The notes beneath the pieces were generated by a model that saw nothing but the letters and a program-made list of their open reading frames with translations, did not search any database and was not told the DNA's origin. This document shows positions 5,884 to 12,502 of a stretch of DNA of 12,502 nucleotides, one piece after another. Every line of letters begins with the position of its first letter. Position 1 is the first letter of the stretch. The stretch is from Alphaproteobacteria bacterium MarineAlpha9_Bin7 (GTDB taxonomy: Bacteria > Pseudomonadota > Alphaproteobacteria > UBA7887), in NCBI GenBank assembly GCA_002938115.1, contig PTKD01000035.1:1-12502 (forward strand), written 5' to 3'. Both the position numbers and the translations under genes were made by a program.

Positions 5884-6588
5884 TTACACGCCTAGCCAAG
5901 TACGTGTAACATCTCCATTCGCTATCAAATCGGAAGCGCTACCCGACCACTGCACCCGACCCTTTCCCAGGACATAAATCTCGTTCGACAGGTTAGTGGC
6001 AAACTCAAAATTCTGTTCGACCAATAATAATGACAAGCCATCATCTAACAAGTCACGCAACAGATTGTTCAGCTCTTCAACAATATTTGGAGCAAGTCCC
6101 TCGGTAGGATCATCAAGCATCAGCAGTCGACCGTTAGTCATTAAAGCACGGGCAATAGCAAGCATTTGTTGCTCACCTCCAGACAACCATTTGCCCTTGT
6201 GCCCGCGGCGCTCAGCTAGTCTCGGAAATGTGTCAAAAACACGCTCTATACTCCAATCACCTTGTGTCGGACGGGCGCTCACGGTCAGATTCTCCTGAAC
6301 CGTTAAGGAAGGAAACACGCCCCGCGCTTCCGGCACGTAAGCAACCCCCGCACGTGCTACTCGATATGCTGGCAGTTCATCAAGTCGCAGAGTGCCCAGC
6401 CGCACCAAACCACTGTGCCGCTGAATTAAGCCCATAATTGTTTTAAGTGCAGTCGTCTTCCCCGCCCCGTTCCGCCCGAGAATTGCCGACGCGCGGCCCT
6501 GCCATACAGACAACGAGATACCTTGTAAAATATGGCTATCGCCGTACCAAGCATGCAAATCTTTTACAAAGAGTAATGGTTCTTTCAT
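5884..6588 (-). CDS. livF: Branched-chain-amino-acid-type ABC transporter ATPase LivF
   Basis: A 234-residue ATP-binding subunit of a HAAT-family importer, on the cytoplasmic face of the inner membrane as partner of LivG. It shows Walker A GRNGAGKT (38-45), the Q-loop region AYVPEARGVFPSLTVQENL (83-101), the ABC signature LSGGEQ (135-140), Walker B LLMLD (155-159) and the LivF-typical VEQN (190-193), where other ABC proteins have the switch His. The residue after Walker B, the catalytic base of ABC ATPases, is Asp160 instead of Glu; the bases read GAT, and the following PTEGLAPN is normal. The length is typical for LivF. The ATG overlaps the stop of livG by four bases (ATGA at 6585-6588). The substrate is set by the binding protein and is not necessarily an amino acid. 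Confidence 0.95.
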   Translation of the reverse strand: MKEPLLFVKDLHAWYGDSHILQGISLSVWQGRASAILGRNGAGKTTALKTIMGLIQRHSGLVRLGTLRLDELPAYRVARAGVAYVPEARGVFPSLTVQENLTVSARPTQGDWSIERVFDTFPRLAERRGHKGKWLSGGEQQMLAIARALMTNGRLLMLDDPTEGLAPNIVEELNNLLRDLLDDGLSLLLVEQNFEFATNLSNEIYVLGKGRVQWSGSASDLIANGDVTRTWLGV

Positions 6589-7322
6589 TTTGCACGTTTC
6601 AGATAACGAGCCCGTACGACGTCGGAATGGCGAACAGCGTCCGGAGTACCCTCAAATAATACCGCTCCATCATCCAAGACAGTAACTTGTTGCGCAATTT
6701 GAAACACTACATCCATATCGTGTTCGATGATTACAACCGTGAGACTTACAGGTAGACTGGCAACCAGCGCGAGCATGAGCTTGGTCTCTTCCGGACTCAT
6801 TCCCGCCGTGGGCTCGTCTAGCAGTAAAAGCTTTGGATCCGCAGTTATTGCCAATCCAACCTCTAACTGCCGCTGCATGCCGTAGGAAAGACCGGATGCC
6901 GGTTCAGAAAGCGCATCAGCCAGTCCGATTGTTTCTGCAATCTTGATGACATCTGTGGTCAGTTTGTCGGAACCCACGAAGCGATTCCACATATTGCGAC
7001 CATACCCACGCGTCACCACAAGGGCCGTCAGAAGATTTTCGGATACAGTCATGTCCGCGAATAAATTGTTTTGTTGAAACGAACGTGCCATACCTGCGCG
7101 AGCACGAACATCCATGTCCGCACGCGTAATATCCTCGCCGGCAAATAGTATGCGTCCGGAATCTGCTTTGGTTGCCCCCGTCAAAAGATCAAACAGGGTA
7201 GTCTTTCCCGCACCATTAGGACCAATCACTGCTTGTCGCGCGCCTTTTGCGATGTGAAACGAAATATCACGGGCCACCTGCAGTGCACCGAACGATTTGT
7301 TGAGTTTTTCAACGGCCAACAT
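6585..7322 (-). CDS. livG: Branched-chain-amino-acid-type ABC transporter ATPase LivG
   Basis: A 245-residue ATPase subunit. Motifs are complete: Walker A GPNGAGKT (34-41), Q-loop in RSFQQNNLF (80-88), signature LSYGMQRQLE (145-154), Walker B LLLLD (165-169) followed by the catalytic Glu170, D-loop PTAGMSPEE, and switch His201 in IIEHDMDVVF. The LSYGMQ form of the signature is the usual LivG variant. Because LivG keeps both Glu170 and His201 while LivF has Asp and Gln at those places, the two ATP sites of the dimer may differ in activity. The ATG at 7322 lies inside the 3' end of livM, with a 14-base overlap, and its own stop overlaps livF, so the operon is tightly coupled. Confidence 0.96.
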   Translation of the reverse strand: MLAVEKLNKSFGALQVARDISFHIAKGARQAVIGPNGAGKTTLFDLLTGATKADSGRILFAGEDITRADMDVRARAGMARSFQQNNLFADMTVSENLLTALVVTRGYGRNMWNRFVGSDKLTTDVIKIAETIGLADALSEPASGLSYGMQRQLEVGLAITADPKLLLLDEPTAGMSPEETKLMLALVASLPVSLTVVIIEHDMDVVFQIAQQVTVLDDGAVLFEGTPDAVRHSDVVRARYLKRAK

Positions 7323-8271
7323 TGCTTAACATCCGAAAAAGACGTCCAAACAAGCCGTAAAGACCATCACCAGCGAACAACACTACGATGACAAAGAATA
7401 AACCCATAAAAAACATCCAATAATCAGTGAGGCTGCTTAGTTGGTGGCTGAGCATCACAAATACAGAAGCACCCGCGGCCGGGCCAACCAAACTGCCAAT
7501 GCCACCAATGATCACCACAATCAGCGCCTCACCGGAAGTAGTCCAGGTCAATAATTCAGGAGAAACAAAGTTATTATGCTGAGCAGTGAGTGACCCGGCT
7601 AAACCAGCAAATAAAGCGGAAAGTACGAATGCTACTAATTTATAGCGCCTGATCGGACATCCGAGCGCACGCATCCTCAGTTCGTTTTGATGGATACCTG
7701 TCAATACCTGCCCGAACGGGGAATCTACCACACGAGCCAATACAAGATATACCAGCACTGCGATAATCACCGTGAATAGGGAAAAATGAGCAGGGTCCAA
7801 CAAATTAATCCCAATCGCATCAAGATTTGATCGCGGCACTCCGCCGAGACCATCGTCACCCCCAAAGGTACGACTGCGAAAAGCGAAAGCATGAACCAAT
7901 TCCCCAATCGCAAGTGTGATCATAATGAAAAATACACCTATCAGACGCACGGCAAACAGGCCAACGGCCGCGGCCAATAGTGCCGACAACAACATAGCCG
8001 AAGGCACAACAGCCCACATCGGCCAACCCGCCACGCTGGCAAGTCCCGCCGTCGCATATGCGCCAACGCCATAAAAAGCTGCATGACCGAGTGATACCAG
8101 TCCAGTGTACCCAGCTATGAGATCAAGGCTCATCGCAAAAATCGCCAAGATGGCGATCTGTGCCAGTAACTCATGGCCAAAAAGGTCGGCCTGAGACCAT
8201 GACACTATTGCAAGGAGCAACAATACCGCGGCAGCCACATTACGATTGCGTGAAGACTTTTGTTTTACCAT
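7309..8271 (-). CDS. livM: Branched-chain-amino-acid-type ABC transporter permease LivM
   Basis: A 320-residue inner-membrane permease with about eight to ten hydrophobic segments. The LivM signature YTGLVSLGHAAFYGVGAY lies near residues 54-71; GGDDGLGGV follows the central segments, and the ALGCPIRRYKL loop is the cytoplasmic coupling region that contacts the ATPases. GGIGSLVGPAAGA near the C-terminus is also typical. The open frame extends upstream to 8565, but those 98 extra residues are Arg/Cys/Trp-rich, unlike any permease, and overlap livH. The ATG at 8271 is 8 bases after the livH stop and gives the family N-terminus, a short basic stretch followed by a hydrophobic helix. The Shine-Dalgarno sequence there is weak (AAAGA), which fits coupling to livH. 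Confidence 0.93.
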   Translation of the reverse strand: MVKQKSSRNRNVAAAVLLLLAIVSWSQADLFGHELLAQIAILAIFAMSLDLIAGYTGLVSLGHAAFYGVGAYATAGLASVAGWPMWAVVPSAMLLSALLAAAVGLFAVRLIGVFFIMITLAIGELVHAFAFRSRTFGGDDGLGGVPRSNLDAIGINLLDPAHFSLFTVIIAVLVYLVLARVVDSPFGQVLTGIHQNELRMRALGCPIRRYKLVAFVLSALFAGLAGSLTAQHNNFVSPELLTWTTSGEALIVVIIGGIGSLVGPAAGASVFVMLSHQLSSLTDYWMFFMGLFFVIVVLFAGDGLYGLFGRLFRMLSNVGR

Positions 8272-8279
8272 CAGTGTCT

Positions 8280-9185
8280 TTAACTTGGCCGTACCGGAAG
8301 CAAGCCACCTGGACGCGCCAAAAGAATTACGGCCATCAACGCATAAACGATGACGCTTGCAATGGCAGGAAAGAATACCTGGCCGAACGTCTCGAACATT
8401 CCAATCAGGAATGCACCCAACGCCGCCCCCCTGAGGCTTCCAGGCCCTCCTATGACGACCACAATCAGCGTTAAAACCAAAATCGACATATCCATGCCGG
8501 GATACACAGACAACACGGGAGCGGCGACCACACCAGCCAGGCCTGCCAACCCGCAACCCAAGCAAAATACCAGAAAGAATGCGAGCTCGATATTAAGGCC
8601 TAGTGACATCGCAACCTCTCGGTTATCTACACCAGCTCGCACGACTGCACCAAGGCGGGTACGTTCAAGCCCATAATAAAGAGCAATAAAAACAAACCAA
8701 CCGAGACCAATCATGAACAATCGATAGCTGGGATATACTTCGCCCAATAAATGGACCGAACCGGCGAAGAAATCTGGCGCGGGAATTGAATGGCTATAAT
8801 CTCCCCAGATATAACGAACCACATCTAGCCCCACATAAATTAAACCAAACGTCACCAAAATTTGCTTCATTGGGCTCGCTGCCTGCATACGACGCAACAG
8901 TAAGGCATGAAAAACTGCTGCCAAGGCAGCGATAAAGATGGGAGCAACAATCAAAGCAAGCCAAAACGAGCCACTACCCCGGGCAACAGAAAGCCCAATA
9001 TACGCGCCCAGCATATACAAGGTTCCATGAGCCAGATTGATGAAATTCATTAGCCCGTAAACGACAGACAACCCGACAGAAAGCAGAAACAGTAGGCTAG
9101 CTAACTGCAGACCATTCAGAAACTGAATTGCCAGAAAGGTCGGGTCCAGAAACACTTGGGAAACTTCAGTGACTACATTTTGCAA
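8280..9185 (-). CDS. livH: Branched-chain-amino-acid-type ABC transporter permease LivH
   Basis: A permease of about 301 residues and the partner of LivM in the inner-membrane channel. The LivH signature YGLMNFINLAHGTLYMLGAY occupies residues 43-62; RTRLGAVVRAG with EVAMSLGLN is the coupling loop, and VVIGGPGSLRGAALGA is the conserved C-terminal part. Its start is uncertain. No ATG exists before the conserved core; the longest frame starts with TTG at 9185, overlapping livK by 13 bases with an AGGA 12 bases upstream, and a GTG at 9155 is an alternative that would give the usual shorter N-terminus. Start by coupling to livK is likely. Otherwise the protein is intact and typical. Confidence 0.93.
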   Translation of the reverse strand: MQNVVTEVSQVFLDPTFLAIQFLNGLQLASLLFLLSVGLSVVYGLMNFINLAHGTLYMLGAYIGLSVARGSGSFWLALIVAPIFIAALAAVFHALLLRRMQAASPMKQILVTFGLIYVGLDVVRYIWGDYSHSIPAPDFFAGSVHLLGEVYPSYRLFMIGLGWFVFIALYYGLERTRLGAVVRAGVDNREVAMSLGLNIELAFFLVFCLGCGLAGLAGVVAAPVLSVYPGMDMSILVLTLIVVVIGGPGSLRGAALGAFLIGMFETFGQVFFPAIASVIVYALMAVILLARPGGLLPVRPS

Positions 9186-10342
9186 CCGTTCGGAGGATCC
9201 TGAACATTTTCAATTTTATCAATAACTACATGCCGAATGTTGTAACCAACCTGTCGCATCTGAAATATGTAGATATCCTGAATAACGTTATTGGTAGCAG
9301 GATCTATTCGGAAAGGTCCGCGGGGACCAGTAAACCGAACCCCATGAATAGCATCCACTAAAGCACTCTTGTCATCAGTTTCACCGCCGGTAACTTTAAG
9401 GGCCTCGACTATTAGGCGCCCAGTATCAAAACCTTGTACCGTGAATTCGGAAGCAGTTCGTTGGTGTTTCTCACTGAAAGCGGCCTGAAATGACCTGTTT
9501 TCATCGGAATCGATGGACGGGACGTAGTTAAGCGCACCCGTAAAACCTACGGCAGCCGCCCCCTGTGCTGGCAAGAACAAAGGGGATGTTAACCACCCAG
9601 CACCAGTCAATGGTATCTCGCCCTTAAGTCCAAAGGCGTGGTACTGCTTTACAAATTGGATGGCGAGGCCCCCTGCAAAGAACACATACAACGCATCTGG
9701 GTGGATTGCTTTAACTTTAGCAAGATACGGCGCAAAATCCTTAGTTTCCCGAAGCGGCGGGTACTCTTCTCCGACAATTTCTCCGCCCGCTCCAATGAAC
9801 CCACGACGAACCGCATCCATCATCTGGCGACCTGCAGCATAATCAGCAGCCATAAGGTACAGGGTGCGATAACCTTGGGCATAGAGCCAGGGACCCATTA
9901 CTCCATTAATCTGATTGTTAGAAAAAGAAGTGCGAATCACCCAGGGACTACACTTCTCCCCTGTCAGCAAGTTATTTCCAGCGTTGGGAATGATCAGCGG
10001 AATTTTGGCGGTATGCACAAAATCCCGCATTGCGCCGGCAACGTTAGAAGCGACTGGGCCCACTAACAGATCTACTTTGTCTTGAAATACCAATTTCTTC
10101 GTTTTGGTAAGCCCCACGCTGGGTTTTACTTCAGAGTCCTCGGTAATGAGGATGATTTTTTTACCGGCAATTTCTGAGCCATATATCTCAAGTGCCAACT
10201 GCATACCATCGGTGATATCACCGCCTAGCGAGGCATACACACCTGAGAATGGCAGAACGACACCCACCTTAATCACTTCTTCAGCATGGGATGTTGCGAC
10301 CAATCCCAGTCCAACTATCCATCCGTACCACCAATGTCTCAT
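9173..10342 (-). CDS. livK: Periplasmic substrate-binding protein of the liv-type importer
   Basis: A 389-residue binding protein, first gene of the transporter operon. The N-terminus (1-20) is a signal peptide with a hydrophobic core and an SHA site at 18-20, so cleavage before Glu21 is expected and the mature protein should be periplasmic. The mature part starts with IKVGVVLPFSGVYASLG (24-40), the typical opening of type I periplasmic-binding folds of the HAAT family. Other family stretches are VGPVASNVAGAMRDFV (94-109), IPLIIPNAGNN (114-124) and GFDTGRLIVEAL (304-315). Cys131 and Cys387 are the only obvious cysteines and could form a disulfide. The ligand cannot be read from the sequence; members of this subfamily bind amino acids, aromatic acids, amides or urea. 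The gentisate genes on one side make an aromatic acid the first guess. An AAGGAG about 10 bases upstream of the ATG is a strong ribosome binding site. Confidence 0.92.
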   Translation of the reverse strand: MRHWWYGWIVGLGLVATSHAEEVIKVGVVLPFSGVYASLGGDITDGMQLALEIYGSEIAGKKIILITEDSEVKPSVGLTKTKKLVFQDKVDLLVGPVASNVAGAMRDFVHTAKIPLIIPNAGNNLLTGEKCSPWVIRTSFSNNQINGVMGPWLYAQGYRTLYLMAADYAAGRQMMDAVRRGFIGAGGEIVGEEYPPLRETKDFAPYLAKVKAIHPDALYVFFAGGLAIQFVKQYHAFGLKGEIPLTGAGWLTSPLFLPAQGAAAVGFTGALNYVPSIDSDENRSFQAAFSEKHQRTASEFTVQGFDTGRLIVEALKVTGGETDDKSALVDAIHGVRFTGPRGPFRIDPATNNVIQDIYIFQMRQVGYNIRHVVIDKIENVQDPPNGCKM

Positions 10343-10553
10343 TCCTTATTACTCCTTTGGAAATGCACTCGACCCCAAGAGATAAATTGTACTACGCTGC
10401 AAACATCCGTGCGTTTTAAACTGTCGTCAGCCCTTTCCGAGAAACAGCACCAAGAGCAAACAATGTCACACCATACGGTTTCAGTATTCGAACACAGTAG
10501 AGGCCACAACCACCCACAAAATCTGACTCAAATCGTCTCATGATGGAAAGTCG
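10343..10553. promoter_or_regulatory. Divergent intergenic region between livK and the thioesterase gene
   Basis: These 211 bases separate two divergent transcripts and must hold both promoters. On the - strand a TACAAT (10391-10386) resembles a -10 element about 45 bases before livK, but no good -35 is visible at 17 bases. On the + strand I see no convincing promoter. No perfect inverted repeat longer than 6 bp was noticed. Confidence 0.35.
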
Positions 10554-10964
10554 ATGGGCATACTGAACCATTATTCGGTACAGGTCGATTGGGGTGATTG
10601 TGACCCCGCCGGAATTGTGTTCTATCCCAATTTCTATCGCTGGATGGATCGCGGATTCTGGTTACTATTCGAGAGTCGAAGCTTGACGCTGGAGGCTCTT
10701 AAACGTCGTTTTGGCGTTTTCGGAGGACCATTGGTGGACACAAGCGCAACCTTCGTTTCTCCTGCACGCATGGGCGACGAACTAACGGTAACGAGTTGTA
10801 TCGACGATTGGAGCCGGAAAAGCTTTCGTTTAAGGCATGAGTTCACTTGCAAAGACAAAGAAATTGCTTCTGGATTTGAGACACGTGTATGGGGAGTAAA
10901 AAAGGCTGATGGCGCCATCCGCGCAGGCATCATTCCTGACGAGGTCAAGGCCCTGTTTAGCTGA
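10554..10964 (+). CDS. 4-hydroxybenzoyl-CoA thioesterase-family protein
   Basis: A 136-residue single hot-dog thioesterase. The motif VDWGDCDPAGIVFYPNFYRW (11-30) is the family signature, with the catalytic Asp at position 17, the same residue number as in the Pseudomonas sp. CBS3 4-hydroxybenzoyl-CoA thioesterase, whose sequence (as I recall it) is similar over the whole length, including the WSRKSFRLRHEF block (66-77 of the CBS3 type; WRRKSF in the relative). Such enzymes hydrolyse aryl-CoA thioesters to the free acid and CoA in the cytoplasm. The ATG at 10554 has a GGAAAG just upstream. The gene converges with the gentisate-pathway genes and is divergent from the importer operon. A tempting role is release of gentisate or another hydroxybenzoate from its CoA ester, but other aryl- or acyl-CoA substrates are possible. 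Relatives also occur in tol-pal and PHA contexts, which this neighbourhood does not support. Confidence 0.9.
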   Translation: MGILNHYSVQVDWGDCDPAGIVFYPNFYRWMDRGFWLLFESRSLTLEALKRRFGVFGGPLVDTSATFVSPARMGDELTVTSCIDDWSRKSFRLRHEFTCKDKEIASGFETRVWGVKKADGAIRAGIIPDEVKALFS

Positions 10965-11006
10965 CTGAAACAAAGTTCTCCCAACTACCGCCGCATGGGA
11001 AGTCAG
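10961..11006. other. Inverted repeat spanning the convergent gene ends
   Basis: CTGACT (10961-10966) and AGTCAG (11001-11006) are perfect inverted copies, and each arm contains the stop codon of its gene (TGA of the thioesterase; TCA, read as TGA on the - strand, of the hydrolase). An inner TCCC/GGGA pair could extend the fold. There is no T-run, so it is not a classical terminator, but it could be a bidirectional RNA 3'-end hairpin. Confidence 0.25.
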
Positions 11007-11713
11007 ACGTTCGCGATCGAAAACTCCAATGACTCCAGTCCGTCGATGGCACAGTCGACTTTATCACCACGGACCAACGCCGAAACTCCAGCCGGTGTGC
11101 CAGTGAAAACAAGATCCCCTGGTTCAAGCTTGTAATATGTCGACAACTCAGCAATCACTTCGTCAACACCCCATGTCATGTCTTTTATATCGGCTTCTTG
11201 GCGCACTTCTCCATTGACAGAAAGGCTTATCTTCCCTTCACGTGGATGACCAATATTCCAGGCCGGCTGGATCTCCCCTACAGGCGCCGCCTGGGCAAAT
11301 GACTTTCCTATTTCCCAGGGCCGACCCTTCTCCTTCATGGACTGCTGGAGATCACGTCGAGTCAAATCCACCCCCACAGCATAACCAAAAATCGCATCCG
11401 ACGCGTCAGACACTGAAATATCAGTGCCACTTGCACCAATGGCAACCACCAATTCCACCTCATGGTGGAGATCTTGTGTGCGAGACGGGTATTTAATTTG
11501 AGCACCACTAGACGCAATGCTGTCTGCCCCCTTCATAAAGAAAAAAGGTGGTTCCCGCTCTGGATCTGTCCCCATTTCACGAGCATGTTCCGCATAATTG
11601 CGTCCGACGCAGTAGATATGGCGCACCGGATAAGCGGCTCCTCCCGCTACCGCAACTGACGGCTGATCCCACATCGAGATCACGTAGTCGCTTCTGTACA
11701 TAGTTTCACTCAT
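11003..11713 (-). CDS. nagK: Fumarylpyruvate hydrolase, FAH family (NagK-like)
   Basis: A 236-residue member of the fumarylacetoacetate hydrolase family that cleaves fumarylpyruvate to fumarate and pyruvate, the last step of the gentisate pathway. The block IYCVGRNYAEHAREMG (33-48), then PPFFFMKGADS (55-65), is typical of NagK-like hydrolases. The divalent-metal ligands are Glu85 and Glu87 in HHEVELVVAIG (83-93) and Asp116 in VGVDLTRRDLQ (113-123); Lys137 in KSFAQAAPVG (137-146) is the conserved active-site Lys, and GTPAGV (205-210) closes the site. The length fits the short bacterial type without the N-terminal SH3-like domain. The ATG at 11713 overlaps the stop of the gentisate dioxygenase gene by four bases (ATGA), which strongly supports the pathway assignment. 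Acylpyruvase is the main alternative by sequence alone. No maleylpyruvate isomerase gene is visible; it may lie beyond the right edge. Confidence 0.92.
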   Translation of the reverse strand: MSETMYRSDYVISMWDQPSVAVAGGAAYPVRHIYCVGRNYAEHAREMGTDPEREPPFFFMKGADSIASSGAQIKYPSRTQDLHHEVELVVAIGASGTDISVSDASDAIFGYAVGVDLTRRDLQQSMKEKGRPWEIGKSFAQAAPVGEIQPAWNIGHPREGKISLSVNGEVRQEADIKDMTWGVDEVIAELSTYYKLEPGDLVFTGTPAGVSALVRGDKVDCAIDGLESLEFSIANV

Positions 11714-12502
11714 TTGGTATCTCCGTCATTGCCTCGCTGTTCGCGCCACAGACACAACTTTTCTTGCGCACTACGGTCGGAGAAACTGAACAATACCAGA
11801 TCCTCTTCGGCATCTAGCCGGAAAGGACACCAACTGGGCACAACAAAAATGTCTCTAGGCGTCAACTGAAATTCTTTGTCTCCCACATGCGCATGCCCCA
11901 CTCCTTCGACCACCGTATAAATGGTACCATCCGTGGAACGATATGGGGCAGTACTGAACTCTTTGGGAAGAAGCTGAACGAATGCAGCGATAGTTGGCAT
12001 CACCGGGCCACCAGTCTGAGGATTGATAAAGGTCAGCTTGAGACCGTGACAGGTGTCCCACTCTTCTTGCACGCGCATTTTTTCGAGAGCTTCCCTATAA
12101 TCTTCATAAGGGTACGAAAATACTGGTGAAGACGTATTCGTCAGGGATGCATCTAGGGGACGCATATTGCGACCGTATCGCGCGTGGCTATCCCCGGGCG
12201 GTCGTGTAGAAGGCTGACTTTCCTCTTGAAATCCTTCGAGAAAACTAGCGTCAAATGTTTGGATGATTGGGATATCCAGCCCATCAAGCCATACTGTGGG
12301 CCCGTCCCCCTCACTTCCGTGATCATGCCAAGTCATAGGTGGAGTAAGGATCAAGTCACCTTGAGTCATGTACGCACGTTCACCATCCACTGCCGTATAG
12401 GCCCCTGTCCCTTCAATAATAAAACGTAACGCGGACTGACTGTGGCGATGACTCGGTGCAACTTCACCAGGCAAGATCAGTTGCAGGCCCGCGTTCAGCG
12501 AG
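11710..12502 (-). CDS. nagI: Gentisate 1,2-dioxygenase, 5' end outside the window
   Basis: An Fe(II) bicupin dioxygenase that opens the ring of gentisate (2,5-dihydroxybenzoate) with O2 to give maleylpyruvate. The frame stays open to the window edge, so the protein starts to the right of it: 264 codons are visible of the usual 340-350. The first cupin has the metal-binding pattern GEVAPSHRHSQSALRFIIEG with the two ligand His of HRH and the third His in TWHDHG about 40 residues later; the GAYTAVDGE and LTPPMTWHDHG stretches match this family. The second cupin (PTIAAFVQLLP, then YRSTDGTIYTVVEG and PRDIFVVPSWCPF) has lost the HxH pattern, as is common for the C-terminal cupin of these enzymes. 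A TTG at 12474 is within the frame but is not the start, because conserved sequence (GLQLILPGEV) continues upstream of it. The stop overlaps the fumarylpyruvate hydrolase start. Confidence 0.94.
   Translation of the reverse strand, partial: SLNAGLQLILPGEVAPSHRHSQSALRFIIEGTGAYTAVDGERAYMTQGDLILTPPMTWHDHGSEGDGPTVWLDGLDIPIIQTFDASFLEGFQEESQPSTRPPGDSHARYGRNMRPLDASLTNTSSPVFSYPYEDYREALEKMRVQEEWDTCHGLKLTFINPQTGGPVMPTIAAFVQLLPKEFSTAPYRSTDGTIYTVVEGVGHAHVGDKEFQLTPRDIFVVPSWCPFRLDAEEDLVLFSFSDRSAQEKLCLWREQRGNDGDTK

Noticed and set aside
8272..8565. Upstream extension of livM by 98 residues
   Set aside because: The extension is rich in Arg, Cys and Trp, lies antiparallel to nothing meaningful, and overlaps the conserved end of livH in another frame; the ATG at 8271 gives the family N-terminus.
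8160..8676. Two + strand ORFs of about 105 codons over livH/livM
   Set aside because: Both are antisense to conserved permease sequence and have low-complexity, domain-free products.
9638..10066. 142-codon ORF on the + strand inside livK
   Set aside because: It is antisense to a clear binding-protein gene, has no recognisable domain and no ribosome binding site; it is a shadow frame.
12475..12502. TTG at 12474 as the start of gentisate dioxygenase
   Set aside because: The same frame continues upstream with conserved gentisate dioxygenase sequence to the window edge, so the gene is simply cut off.

Overview
The window looks like a catabolic accessory region from a Gram-negative bacterium, most likely a beta- or gammaproteobacterium. 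The evidence is a branched-chain-amino-acid-type ABC importer with a periplasmic binding protein that has a Sec signal, NagI/NagK-like gentisate enzymes, and middling base composition. All calls come from reading motifs and from remembered family sequences; no database search was possible. I see no regulator gene, tRNA, rRNA, CRISPR array or mobile element.

Left part (1-2973): the last 51 residues of a thiolase, closed by a rho-independent terminator, then a single MaoC/NodN-type hydratase gene. Converging on it from the other strand is a two-gene unit of an ACAD10/11-like acyl-CoA dehydrogenase and a short-chain dehydrogenase. Dehydrogenase, hydratase, alcohol dehydrogenase and thiolase together are the four steps of a beta-oxidation-like cycle; the substrate is not evident.

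Middle (3102-5325, + strand): a DhaA-like haloalkane dehalogenase with all catalytic residues, followed by a cobalt-type nitrile hydratase-family enzyme in three cistrons. Its beta subunit is split into separate N-terminal and C-terminal half genes, in the same order as thiocyanate hydrolase. The alpha subunit carries Arg where classical cobalt nitrile hydratases carry Trp right after the metal-claw motif. This is the most unusual part of the window.

Right-middle (5397-10342, - strand): a tight livK-livH-livM-livG-livF operon ending in a second MaoC-like dehydratase gene. LivF has Asp in place of the catalytic Glu after Walker B.

Right end (10554-12502): a 4-hydroxybenzoyl-CoA thioesterase-type gene on the + strand converges on a two-gene - strand unit for fumarylpyruvate hydrolase and gentisate 1,2-dioxygenase (cut by the window edge). 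A plausible reading is an aromatic-acid route in which an aryl-CoA is hydrolysed to gentisate, the ring is opened, and fumarylpyruvate is split to fumarate and pyruvate. The neighbouring importer may bring in the substrate (inference).
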